A stretch of DNA of 64,000 nt from Alloacidobacterium dinghuense (GTDB lineage Bacteria; Acidobacteriota; Terriglobia; Terriglobales; Acidobacteriaceae), in contig NZ_CP060394.1 in the NCBI RefSeq assembly GCF_014274465.1, forward strand, positions 1,736,001 through 1,800,000, read 5' to 3'. The notes beneath the pieces were generated by a model that was not told where the DNA came from, searched no databases, and worked only from the letters and a program-made list of their open reading frames with translations. Position 1 is the stretch's first letter; each line of letters begins with the position of its first letter. Below, piece by piece: positions 19,001 to 26,788 of this stretch. The position numbers and the translations under genes were made by a program.

Positions 19001-19852
19001 GTTCCCGTACACATCGATGCCGCTTGCGGCATCAAGAACAGTGCGCCAATAGTCAGAGCCATGAAGCAATTGTTCTTTGTATGATTCCGTCGCCCCTAGC
19101 GCTTGATGAGTGATATCGATGAATGCAGGGGAGTGCGCCACGGCGCGTGTTTCTTCGGTAGCTTCCCACCTTTGAGCCTTCCATGCACTGGAGACATTGC
19201 GCGACCATTCTGTCTTCCAGTGACCGACTCGTTCTTCGTGACGGTCATCATGTTTCATGACCAGGTCATACCGGATATCCAGGCGCAGCGTCAGCGGATT
19301 ATTCGCGAGTTCTTCAATACCGACAATTTGGAATTCTGCCGTTTCTACATTGACGGCTGGCTCCAGATAGTCATGCCATTCTTTCAGGAATCGTTCCTGT
19401 GAAAGCACAGCGCTCTCGCCAAATTGTTGTCTGGTTACCTCGATTCCTTGGCCCGTACGCAGTGAGCGATCTTTCCCGGAGGAGAAAGGAGTTGCCACAA
19501 TGGAAGGGCTAAGAAATTTTGCCAAAGATGAGAAGTCATGAGCTGACTTTCTTAAAGATTCGCTCCATTGATCGAGCATCGACTCGATTTCAAACGCATA
19601 CTTTTCCGTGACGTACTCATCCGAACCGGGAGCAACGCGCTTTAACACATCTTCAAGAGGAGATTTCGTCGGGTAGGTTGGTTTTAAGCGAAAATCCGCG
19701 AGGGGCAAATGCGGATGCTGGTCTAGGGCAGGCGGAAATATAAACGGCAGCCGGTGAAAAGGCGCCGGATGAAAAAGGACAGGAGCCAAGCCCATCTTTT
19801 TAAGAAACGCCCGGCGGGAAAAAAATTGGTCAGGCTTTTTACGACTCAACAT
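16019..19852 (-). CDS. 1277-residue fusion: Tat signal, FG-GAP/ASPIC-UnbV, redoxin-like domain without cysteines, TPR array
   Basis: Residues 1-45 form a Tat signal (SRRAFLKKMGLAP). About 60-250 is an uncharacterised alpha/beta segment with NTF2-like flavour. About 285-720 are FG-GAP blades (DFDNDGFDDLYI, DYDCDGHLDIYF, DLDHDGYPDLYI). About 735-820 is an ASPIC/UnbV domain (LRGTRSNRDGIGTE, FFGVGS, YIRWPSG). About 850-1000 is a thioredoxin/AhpC-like domain (DFSLPDLAGNVRDL, ILLNFWAIKARGSMDELKRL, IPTSFLLDKDRMIVKVYQG). About 1030-1270 holds at least six TPRs (YYNLGTLYLRRNNLQQA, LLNLGNLYRRQGMFDKA). In the redoxin part the place of the usual WCxxC is IKARGS, so both redox cysteines are missing. It is first of a three-gene minus-strand array, divergent from the TonB receptor. 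It is likely a periplasmic scaffold, not an oxidoreductase. Confidence 0.85.
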   Translation of the reverse strand: MLSRKKPDQFFSRRAFLKKMGLAPVLFHPAPFHRLPFIFPPALDQHPHLPLADFRLKPTYPTKSPLEDVLKRVAPGSDEYVTEKYAFEIESMLDQWSESLRKSAHDFSSLAKFLSPSIVATPFSSGKDRSLRTGQGIEVTRQQFGESAVLSQERFLKEWHDYLEPAVNVETAEFQIVGIEELANNPLTLRLDIRYDLVMKHDDRHEERVGHWKTEWSRNVSSAWKAQRWEATEETRAVAHSPAFIDITHQALGATESYKEQLLHGSDYWRTVLDAASGIDVYGNNGVVAGDFDNDGFDDLYICQPAGLPNRLYRNRGDGSFEDVTERAGVGVLDNSACALFADFENKGLQDLLVVCGSGPLLFSNQGNGKFSLKADAFKFAQTPQGTFTHAAIADYDCDGHLDIYFCVYSYYLGLDQYHYPVPYFDARNGPPNFLFHNEGNATFADKTESAGLNANNNRYSFACAWGNSNSKGFPDLYVANDFGRGNLYRNNGDGTFTDTSTDAHVEDVGAGMSACWSDFDNDGNQDIYAANMWSAAGQRVSEQKIFHQNAKDEIRALYARHARGNSLYRNQGDGKFQNTSWQSGVGMGRWSWCSDFWDLDHDGYPDLYIANGYISGPERNDFSSFFWRQVVGKSPEDNTPSQAYELGWNALNELIRSDSSWSGYERNVVFANNRDGTFSEASGAIGLDFLEDSRSFALADIDHDGCQEIILKNRNSPQIRILRNAMKDIGHAITFRLRGTRSNRDGIGTEITVDAGPLHQTKYLQAGSGFLAQHSKEVFFGVGSLDGPVQAYIRWPSGFTQEFKDLPLNHRIEIEEESATFTAKPFAARPASYADPGPQLPLEILPSVADAWLIDPLKAPDFSLPDLAGNVRDLRSFSDDPILLNFWAIKARGSMDELKRLQQHRSAFAANKLSLLAINVDEATDMQTAKLSVSQLGLSFRILFATAEVAGIYNIIYRYLFDRRRDLAIPTSFLLDKDRMIVKVYQGRIDPQRVLEDVKSIPITAADRMQKGLPFNGVLYQDAFQRNDFTYGVAFFQHGYLDAAASSFEQVIAQKPNDPEAYYNLGTLYLRRNNLQQARQYLEQTVRLRSDYPEAWNNLGMIAAQQGQPEEAIRNFQQSLDQRPNFAIALLNLGNLYRRQGMFDKAQALLNRAFQIQPDDPEVNYSLGMLCAQQGQMQSAVDYLEKAIVLRPDYPEALNNLGVIFVRSKDYAKAEEQFKTCIRVAPNFDQSYLNLARVYVIQHDKEKARQVLLELLRLQPQHQGAQQALEMLKSLP

Positions 19853-19970
19853 CCCTCAGAGTTTTCCGTCACAGCGTTTTCAGAAGTGACCATCAAGTCT
19901 TTGCATCCCGTCAAAAGCATCGTAGCATCTTGCAAATTCAACCCAAACCCACCTTGACCAATTGTGCTTA

Positions 19971-20037
19971 CGTGTCCAGAGACACGGTTCATGACGCCTG
20001 AAAATCAGCCTCCATCTTTAGGTGGAGACTGACCACC
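19971..20037. promoter_or_regulatory. Hairpins, two of them mutually exclusive, between divergent promoters
   Basis: CGTGTC-CAGA-GACACG (19971-19986) is a perfect 6-bp hairpin. TCAGCCTCCA (20005-20014) pairs with TGGAGACTGA (20023-20032) with one mismatch. Overlapping that, GGTGG (20021-20025) pairs with CCACC (20033-20037), followed by TACTTTTTG, a terminator-like shape. The second and third structures cannot coexist. This might be an attenuator for a transcript starting further upstream, or only a barrier between the divergent units. Confidence 0.4.
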
Positions 20038-20047
20038 TACTTTTTGT

Positions 20048-20077
20048 TTGACAAAGCATATTTGCAGGTATTAGATT
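20048..20077 (+). promoter_or_regulatory. Sigma-70-like promoter of the TonB receptor
   Basis: A perfect -35 TTGACA (20048-20053) and a -10-like TAGATT (20072-20077, four of six matches) are separated by 18 bases. They stand about 100 bases before the ATG at 20177. Confidence 0.5.
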
Positions 20078-20176
20078 GCCGCGCAAGTTCAATGTAAGCG
20101 GTTACCTCATTGAGTTAGTGCAGATTTGTTTTCTCCACTGCGCACAGATTGTGCGCAGGAAAGCGGAGGTTTTGGG

Positions 20177-23100
20177 ATGGCCTTTCGTCGGAATACTCTC
20201 AGTCTGTTCAGGTCTTTGGGCTGCATAACCATTGCATGCCTTTGCTTTCTTCTGATCCAGACCCCAAGCGGTTTCGGGCAGGTAGATGAAGGATCAATCA
20301 CCGGGGTCGTTCAGGACTCAACGGGCGCAGTTGTCCCGAATGCGACGGTGACGCTGCTCAATACGGACGTGGGTCTGTCGCTCGTAACCACTACAAACAG
20401 CAGCGGTATATACACATTTACGCCGGTCAGAATCGGGCATTATTCCGTGTCCGTGAGTGCTGCCGGTTTCTCAACGACGACCCAGCAGAATTTGCAGGTG
20501 GCTGTGAGCCAGAACCTGCGGGTAAACGTTGAGCTGAAGGCTGGCGCCACAACTCAAACGGTTGAAGTGACTGCCGCACCGCCGCAGTTGCAGACCGAGG
20601 ATGCGTCGGTCGGACAAGTCGTCAATGGACAGAGTGTAAACAATCTTCCGTTGAATGGACGCAACTTTACTTTTCTGGCGCAGCTCAGTGCCGGTGTAAA
20701 CACTCCACAGGCGGACACTCGCGGCAATGCTGCTAACGGCGCATTTTCCGCGAACGGCCTGCGTCCAGCCCAGAACAATTACTTGCTTGACGGCATTGAT
20801 AACAATTCTGACAACGTCGATTTCCTGAACGGAACAAACTTTGTCGTGCTTCCTCCGCCAGATGCGATCGCGGAGTTCAAAGTCCAGACTTCCGACTACA
20901 GCGCTGAACTGGGCCGCGCCGCGGGTGCCGTCCTCAATGCCACTGTCAAGTCCGGCACGAACAGTATCCACGGCGCGGTCTGGGAGTTTTTCCGCAACGA
21001 TGTGCTCGACGCGGCTGACTGGTTTGAGAACAACAACGGCGTCAAGAAAGGCGAGTTGCGCTGGAACCAGTTCGGAGCTTCCATCGGCGGTCCCATCATC
21101 AAGAACAAGATCTTTTACTTTGGCGACTATCAGGGTTTTCGGCATGTGCAAGGCAATACTCAGTCTGGAGTCAGCGTGCCGACCGTTTTGGAGCGCAACA
21201 GCGGTTACTCAAATCTCTCCGAGTTAATTACCGCAAATGCCTCGAGTGCGCCGCGAACCGACGCTCTGGGACGATCGATCCCGGTCGGCACAGTGCTCGA
21301 TCCGGCGACCACGCGCCCAGCGCCCGGCGGCGGCTGGGTTCGCGACCCGTTCGGCCTCTCGAGCTGCACCGGCCCGACTATTTCTCTCGCCAGCTGCCCG
21401 CAATTGAATCAAATTCCTGGCAACCGGATCGATCCGAATGCTGTCGCGCTGTTGAACCTTTTCCCGCTGCCGACCAGCGGCGGAGTCACGTCAAACTTTG
21501 CGGACAGTCCCAATCTCTACCAGCATAACAACCAGTTTGACGTCCGGGCCGATTTCAATCCGTCGGAAAAAGATCAGGTGTTTGCGCGTGTCAGTTATTG
21601 GGATAACCCGCAGTATATTCCGGGGCCTTTTGGGGGCATTGCGGATGGCGGCGGCTTCCAGGAGGGCGACCAGACTGCGAAATCCTTCCAGGGCGTGTCT
21701 GCGTATACGCACGTGTTTTCCCCCAGCACCGTCAATGTGGCGCGTTTTGGATGGAGCCACCTGCACACCTCGCGTTTCGGTCCTGAGGGCAGCAACTATG
21801 GTATCCCCAAGCAATTTGGAATTCCGGATATTCCACAGACGGATAACAACGGCGGCCTCCCCGCCTATTCATTTGGCGGCCTCTCGACGCTGGGCAGCAA
21901 CAACTTCTTGCCATCGGACGAAACTACACAGGCCACCCAGGTCGTTGATGACTTCTCCAAGGTCTACCAGGCCCACAGCTTCAAAGTAGGTATTGAATAT
22001 CAGCACGTAAGGTTCAATACTTTACAGCCGGCCTATTCGCATGGCCAGTGGGACTACAACGGCAACTTTACGGATGTTCCGAGTAACAACAGCAGCACCA
22101 CAGGCATCGCGCAGTTCCTTCTGCCGCCAGTTGCGCCTACAGTTCCTGGCGGTATCGTTTCAGGCGGGTCTGACCAAGTGCAGGCCTCCAACATCAACAA
22201 GACCTATGACGAGCGAATGTATTTCGCCGCTTACATCCAGGACGACTGGAAGGTAAATTCCAAGTTCACGCTCAATGCAGGAATACGCTGGGATTACTTT
22301 GGCCCGATCAACGAAACGAATGGAGGCCAGGCCAACTTCGTATGGAATAACGGCCCGCCAAATGGCACTCCGACATTCATCATTCCAGCAAGCGGAAAAG
22401 ATGATCGATCACTGTCGTCCACTGCAAACAATCCGTCGCTCAACGGTCAGGGCTTTCTTGATCTCTTGGCAAAAGACAATATCACGCTATTACAGACCGA
22501 CAGGTATGGCCAGGGATTGCTCAAACCCCAATACAATAACTTTTCGCCACGGGTCGGCTTTGCATACCAAGTGGACCCGAAGCTGGTGGTGCGTGGCGGG
22601 TTTGGCTTCTTTTACAACGCCTTCGAGAATCAGGGATATGGGCCTAACATCGGTGAGAACTATCCGTTTGTGTACAACTTCAACTATGTTCCCAAGGTTC
22701 CTACCAATGCTGCTCCCGGTTTAAGCACAGTTGCACCTGTAAGCTACGGCACTCCATTTAGCTCGTGCTCGGGTGGGACCGCAGGTTACGGCGGAACCGC
22801 GACTCTTGAGTCCGGTTTCTCCTGCATTGGATTTACGCCATTGAATGTGAACGCATCCAACTTGGGACTGCAGGGACTTCAGTTCAAGTTCGTAACTCCC
22901 AGAACACTTGCCGCTAATCTCTCTTTCCAATATGCGATTACCCGTTCGCTGGCGGCGCAGATCGGCTACGTGCTTACGGACGCGAATAATCTTCAGATGA
23001 ATCTTGGCGCCAATAACGTTACTGCACTGCTGCCGCACGACGCGAGCACCAATGGTGTTGTCGGTGGTGGTACCACAGGTACAAGACCGTTTCCGGATTT

Positions 23101-23986
23101 CTCGGGCAGTTCGTCCGGGCGAATGATTGGCGCCAGCATTTACAATGGCCTGCAGACGAAATTGGAAGAGCAGTTGTCAAATGGACTGAATTTCCTCTTT
23201 ACGTACACCTTCTCGAAGACCTTTACGGACGCCGGCGACTTGCTAAATGGTGGCAGCGCGCAGAACGGCCGAGCAGTGGATATCCCGGCCTTTGGTGTCC
23301 GTGGAGATTGGGGATTGGCCTCTTTCAACATCACCAACGTATTCCATTTCAGTGGTGGATACGAGCTGCCATTCGGCACTGGCAAGCGCTTCATGCACGA
23401 CTCAGGGAGGCTGGTGAACGCAGTGGTTGGAGGGTGGACCACACAATGGATTACCACACTTCAGGGTGGCCAGCCAATCACCTTGGGGTGCCCCACTGGA
23501 ACAGTTGCTGGTTCAGGCTGTTATGATGTGATTGTCAAAGGACAGAGTGCAAAGCTAGGACTGCATACCGATTCGAACGGAAAACAGAGTTGGTTCGGTA
23601 ATCCACAAGCCTTCCAACAACCCTGCCAGTTGGGATCCGATCTTAGTCCTATTCCAGATTCACCAGCCGGATGCATTCCTTTGACTGGTTTGGGAGCTTT
23701 GGGTTACCGTCCGACGACGACCACGGGACCGGGGTTCCATCGGCTCGATTTCTCCACATTCAAGAGAATTCCGATTAACGAACGCTTCAACATGGAGTTC
23801 CGGGCTGAGTTCTTCAACATCTTCAACCACCCGAATTTCAATGCGCCCGGATTCGGTGGCAACGGCGTCGTGTCGATTTCCAACTCGACCAACTTCAACA
23901 ATTCCAATTTTGGCGAAATCGGATCGACTCGCGATGCTCCCTATGATCCGAGACAGATACAATTTGCTTTGAAGCTGTATTACTAG
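20177..23986 (+). CDS. TonB-dependent receptor, Oar-like, with N-terminal carboxypeptidase-regulatory domain
   Basis: ATG 20177 is chosen for the GGAGG eight bases upstream; a TTG at 20126 is less likely. The 1269-residue product has a signal peptide (CITIACLCFLLIQTPSGFGQ), then a CarboxypepD_reg-like domain (about 35-125: GSITGVVQDSTGAVVPNATV, SGIYTFTPVRIGHYSV). A plug domain follows (NLPLNGRNFTFLAQL, DGIDNNSDNVDFL, AIAEFKVQTSDYSAELGR) and a long 22-strand-type barrel ending in ...RQIQFALKLYY with the terminal aromatic typical of outer-membrane proteins. This is the Oar-type receptor abundant in Acidobacteria; the ligand is probably an oligosaccharide or peptide. It has its own promoter, is followed by a terminator, and then by a TPR gene on the same strand. 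Confidence 0.92.
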   Translation: MAFRRNTLSLFRSLGCITIACLCFLLIQTPSGFGQVDEGSITGVVQDSTGAVVPNATVTLLNTDVGLSLVTTTNSSGIYTFTPVRIGHYSVSVSAAGFSTTTQQNLQVAVSQNLRVNVELKAGATTQTVEVTAAPPQLQTEDASVGQVVNGQSVNNLPLNGRNFTFLAQLSAGVNTPQADTRGNAANGAFSANGLRPAQNNYLLDGIDNNSDNVDFLNGTNFVVLPPPDAIAEFKVQTSDYSAELGRAAGAVLNATVKSGTNSIHGAVWEFFRNDVLDAADWFENNNGVKKGELRWNQFGASIGGPIIKNKIFYFGDYQGFRHVQGNTQSGVSVPTVLERNSGYSNLSELITANASSAPRTDALGRSIPVGTVLDPATTRPAPGGGWVRDPFGLSSCTGPTISLASCPQLNQIPGNRIDPNAVALLNLFPLPTSGGVTSNFADSPNLYQHNNQFDVRADFNPSEKDQVFARVSYWDNPQYIPGPFGGIADGGGFQEGDQTAKSFQGVSAYTHVFSPSTVNVARFGWSHLHTSRFGPEGSNYGIPKQFGIPDIPQTDNNGGLPAYSFGGLSTLGSNNFLPSDETTQATQVVDDFSKVYQAHSFKVGIEYQHVRFNTLQPAYSHGQWDYNGNFTDVPSNNSSTTGIAQFLLPPVAPTVPGGIVSGGSDQVQASNINKTYDERMYFAAYIQDDWKVNSKFTLNAGIRWDYFGPINETNGGQANFVWNNGPPNGTPTFIIPASGKDDRSLSSTANNPSLNGQGFLDLLAKDNITLLQTDRYGQGLLKPQYNNFSPRVGFAYQVDPKLVVRGGFGFFYNAFENQGYGPNIGENYPFVYNFNYVPKVPTNAAPGLSTVAPVSYGTPFSSCSGGTAGYGGTATLESGFSCIGFTPLNVNASNLGLQGLQFKFVTPRTLAANLSFQYAITRSLAAQIGYVLTDANNLQMNLGANNVTALLPHDASTNGVVGGGTTGTRPFPDFSGSSSGRMIGASIYNGLQTKLEEQLSNGLNFLFTYTFSKTFTDAGDLLNGGSAQNGRAVDIPAFGVRGDWGLASFNITNVFHFSGGYELPFGTGKRFMHDSGRLVNAVVGGWTTQWITTLQGGQPITLGCPTGTVAGSGCYDVIVKGQSAKLGLHTDSNGKQSWFGNPQAFQQPCQLGSDLSPIPDSPAGCIPLTGLGALGYRPTTTTGPGFHRLDFSTFKRIPINERFNMEFRAEFFNIFNHPNFNAPGFGGNGVVSISNSTNFNNSNFGEIGSTRDAPYDPRQIQFALKLYY

Positions 23987-23997
23987 GCTAAGATGAA

Positions 23998-24045
23998 AAC
24001 ACCCCGAAGAAGGCGCGCCTCATCGGGACGCCAGTTCGGGGTGTT
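23998..24045 (+). terminator. Hairpin terminator after the TonB receptor
   Basis: AACACCCCGAA (23998-24008) and TTCGGGGTGTT (24035-24045) form an 11-bp perfect stem just 11 bases after the receptor stop, followed by CTTCTGCG. The tail has few T, so it may slow polymerase or protect the mRNA end and allow partial read-through into the TPR gene. Confidence 0.6.
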
Positions 24046-24090
24046 CTTCTGCGTAGCACTTCGCTCACGCGGTGACAACAAGGGTGGGCT

Positions 24091-25515
24091 GTGAGCAAAA
24101 GGCCTTGGTCTCAATGGATGGTTTTGGGTTCTTTCCTGATTTACGCGCTGTTGGCCGCAGGTCAGGACACGCAAAACCAATCCCAGAATCAAGCGTTGGA
24201 TCGGCAGTTTCAATCAGCGGTCGCCCAATATAACGCTGGGCACCTGGCGGATGCCGCGACGCAACTTGAGAGCCTGTTGCCGTATAGCCAGAAGAACTTC
24301 GAGGTTCACGAACTTCTGGGATTGGTCTACGCCGGACTGTCGGAAGATGCAAAAGCAGCTGAACAGCTCCAAATTGCGACGCGATTGAAACCGGATTCGG
24401 CGCTCGCAAGAACAAACCTGGCCACCGCTCTACTCCATTCAGGAAAGCCTGAGTTGGCGGAGGAGCAGTTTCGGAAGGCACTCGATCTTGAACCTCGAGA
24501 CTATGACGCCAACCATAACCTCGGTGAGTTCTACATCCAGTCTAAGAAAATCACAGACGCGATTCCTCTCCTGGAGAAAGCTCAACAGGCTCGTCCTTCC
24601 TACGACAATGGCTATGATCTGGCACTGGCATATCTCCTCACCGGACAGCTAGACAATGCGAGGCAATTGGTTAACAGTCTTGAACAGATTAAGAATACCG
24701 GCGAGCTGCATAACTTAATGGGTCAGATCGAAGAGAAGGACGGAAAAGTTGTGGTGGCGGTGAACGAGTACGAGACAGCCGCTCACATGGATCCGAGCGA
24801 GGATAACCTGTTCGATTGGGGGAGCGAACTTCTTCTCCACCGAACCTACGAACCCGCCATAGATGTATTCACATGGGGAGTTCAGCATTATCCTAACTCG
24901 CCTCGACTGTCGATCGGATTGGGAATGGCGTTGTATTCGCGCGGCAAGTATGACGATGCAGTCAAGGCACTCCTCAAAGCGGCTGATTTGAATCCCTCTG
25001 ATCCCCGTTGCTATCTTTTCTTATCGAAGGCCTACGACAGTTCGCCGAATCAGGCGGAGGATGTAATTCAGAGATTCCGGCGCTTTGCAGAGCTTCAACC
25101 CAAGAATGCAGATGCGCTCTATTACTATGCGATCAGTTTATGGAAGGGTAAGCGGGCAGAAGATCCAACATTGAACCTGCAACAGGTCCAGTCTTTGTTG
25201 GAAAGATCAATAACACTTGATCCCAAGCTTGCTGAGGCCTACTTGCAACTCGGCAATCTGTACGCTGATCAGCGCGACTATGCCAAATCCATTCCGGAGT
25301 ATGAAGCGGCTCTAAAGCTAAATCCGAACCTTTCCGACGCACACTATCGTCTCGGACAGGACTACGTACACACTGGGCAGAAAGATCGGGCCCAGGGAGA
25401 GTTCGATGTTTACCAGCGACTTCGGGCACAGCATTTGGCTGAGGTTGATAAAGAGAGGGCAGAGGTTCAGCAATTCGTTTATTCGGCGAAAATTGCCCCC
25501 TCCGCAAAGCAGTGA
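24091..25515 (+). CDS. Exported TPR protein
   Basis: 474 residues from GTG 24091 (ATG 24115 is possible). It has a signal peptide (WMVLGSFLIYALLAAGQ) and then TPR units over nearly the whole length: FQSAVAQYNAGHLADAATQLE, VHELLGLVYAGLSEDAKA, HNLGEFYIQSKKITDAIPLL, RLSIGLGMALYSRGKYDDA and AYLQLGNLYADQRDYAKSI. It matches the TPR half of the 10083 gene unit by unit but lacks the carboxypeptidase-regulatory domain. It is 104 bases after the receptor stop and 78 before the phosphatase-like gene, so these are probably one unit. A periplasmic scaffold for the receptor or exported enzyme is a reasonable guess. Confidence 0.85.
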   Translation: MSKRPWSQWMVLGSFLIYALLAAGQDTQNQSQNQALDRQFQSAVAQYNAGHLADAATQLESLLPYSQKNFEVHELLGLVYAGLSEDAKAAEQLQIATRLKPDSALARTNLATALLHSGKPELAEEQFRKALDLEPRDYDANHNLGEFYIQSKKITDAIPLLEKAQQARPSYDNGYDLALAYLLTGQLDNARQLVNSLEQIKNTGELHNLMGQIEEKDGKVVVAVNEYETAAHMDPSEDNLFDWGSELLLHRTYEPAIDVFTWGVQHYPNSPRLSIGLGMALYSRGKYDDAVKALLKAADLNPSDPRCYLFLSKAYDSSPNQAEDVIQRFRRFAELQPKNADALYYYAISLWKGKRAEDPTLNLQQVQSLLERSITLDPKLAEAYLQLGNLYADQRDYAKSIPEYEAALKLNPNLSDAHYRLGQDYVHTGQKDRAQGEFDVYQRLRAQHLAEVDKERAEVQQFVYSAKIAPSAKQ

Positions 25516-25593
25516 TTTCTACTCATAGACGAACATGGTGAAAGTGCAAAGTTCGGACAACAAAGCACTTTCTACTAGTAAGGTGCGTTTGAA

Positions 25594-26784
25594 TTGACAT
25601 CGAAGGGTTCAGTCAGTGGTATGGTTCAGGCGGGCCTCTCCACCTCTCGGGAATTCGCTCGTCACCTCAGCTGCAGCAGACGCGACTTCCTTCGTAGCGC
25701 AACAGGGGTGACGTTGGGTTCCGCTCTGATGTGCGCGAGTCCTTTCGTTCGTGGAGTCGTTGCGGGAAAAAAGCGGAAGATCATTGTTGTTACATTTGGC
25801 GGGGGTGCGCGTGACCAGGAGACATTCGCGCCAGAGGGCCAGGAAAATATTCCGCATCTGTTGCATGAGCTCATCCCGCAATCCAGCTTCTTCACCCAGA
25901 TGGTGAATCAAGGAATTCTCGGACACTATGTTGCGACCGCAAGTCTGGCAACAGGGGTCTACGAAACATTCAATAACTTTGCAGCTATTCCGCCGGAACA
26001 CCCGACGATTTTTGAATACTTCAGGAAAGACTTGAAGCGTCCGTCGTCGGACACTTGGGTGGTGGCGCCAAGCAATGGGTTTAATCGGATTGGTGAGAGT
26101 GACTATAGTTCTTATGGTCCGGGCACAGGTGCTAGGGTAATTCTTCCAAAGCACTTGCTTACTGCAGCCATGTCGGGGACAACCACTGACTATGAACATT
26201 TGCTCCGGGACAACTACGAAACTCCGCTTTATGCGCCACGGCTTGGCGGCAACGAGTTCGAGTTGCAGCAGCTTGAGACGATCCTGAAGCTTTCGGTTGA
26301 TGATTTCAAAACGCATGCGAAAACCCTGTCGAGTCCGGATGAACTTTCGATGTATGTGGTACGACAGCTTATGCGACAACAGGCCCCCAGCCTGCTTTGG
26401 ATCACAATGCATGATATCGATGTTGCTCATGCCGGCGCGTACTCCCTATACATTGAAGGAATTCGCCGCACAGACCGCCTTTGCGGGGAGTTTTGGAAAT
26501 TAATCCAGAGTGAACCCGAATACATGGGCAACACAACACTCTTTATCCTTCCAGACTTTGGGCGGGACTCCGATGGGGACGCAGGAGGAAATGGGTTTCA
26601 ACATCATCGCACGGGCGATCCGGCCTCGCGCACTACTTGGATGATGGCGCTCGGGTCGGGTGTCCGCGAAGGCGTAATCTATGACCATCCAATGCAATCC
26701 ACTGATCTGGTGCCAACCCTCGGAGCGATGATGGGGTTTTCTCCATCGCTTTCGCAAGGGCGCCCAGTTCAGGAGTTGTTGTAA
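25594..26784 (+). CDS. Tat-exported alkaline-phosphatase/sulfatase-superfamily protein (DUF1501-like)
   Basis: 396 residues from TTG 25594 (AAGGTG eight bases upstream; ATG 25621 also possible). The N-terminus has a twin-arginine motif (CSRRDFLRSATGVT). The domain begins with KIIVVTFGGGARDQETF and ends with LFILPDFGRDSDGD, GFQHHRTGD and MQSTDLVPTLGAMMG, the order seen in alkaline-phosphatase-superfamily and DUF1501 proteins, where the late Asp/His residues bind metal. The first metal-site Asp and the catalytic Ser/Thr/Cys position are not in a standard sulfatase context (no CxPxR), so a sulfatase call would be unsafe. It lies four bases ahead of an unknown gene, so the two are probably translated together. 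Confidence 0.65.
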   Translation: MTSKGSVSGMVQAGLSTSREFARHLSCSRRDFLRSATGVTLGSALMCASPFVRGVVAGKKRKIIVVTFGGGARDQETFAPEGQENIPHLLHELIPQSSFFTQMVNQGILGHYVATASLATGVYETFNNFAAIPPEHPTIFEYFRKDLKRPSSDTWVVAPSNGFNRIGESDYSSYGPGTGARVILPKHLLTAAMSGTTTDYEHLLRDNYETPLYAPRLGGNEFELQQLETILKLSVDDFKTHAKTLSSPDELSMYVVRQLMRQQAPSLLWITMHDIDVAHAGAYSLYIEGIRRTDRLCGEFWKLIQSEPEYMGNTTLFILPDFGRDSDGDAGGNGFQHHRTGDPASRTTWMMALGSGVREGVIYDHPMQSTDLVPTLGAMMGFSPSLSQGRPVQELL

Positions 26785-26788
26785 TTTT

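Larger units (their letters stand above)
19853..20176. other. Divergent intergenic region between ASPIC fusion and TonB receptor
   Basis: 324 bases with no gene. It carries three hairpin-forming stretches (19971-20037) and a promoter-like pair facing the receptor (20048-20077), described separately. The GGAGG at about 20164 is the receptor's ribosome site. I see no clear promoter for the minus-strand array. Confidence 0.6.

Noticed and set aside
25594-26784. Calling this protein a sulfatase
   Set aside because: No CxPxR or SxPxR signature; only superfamily-level features seen.
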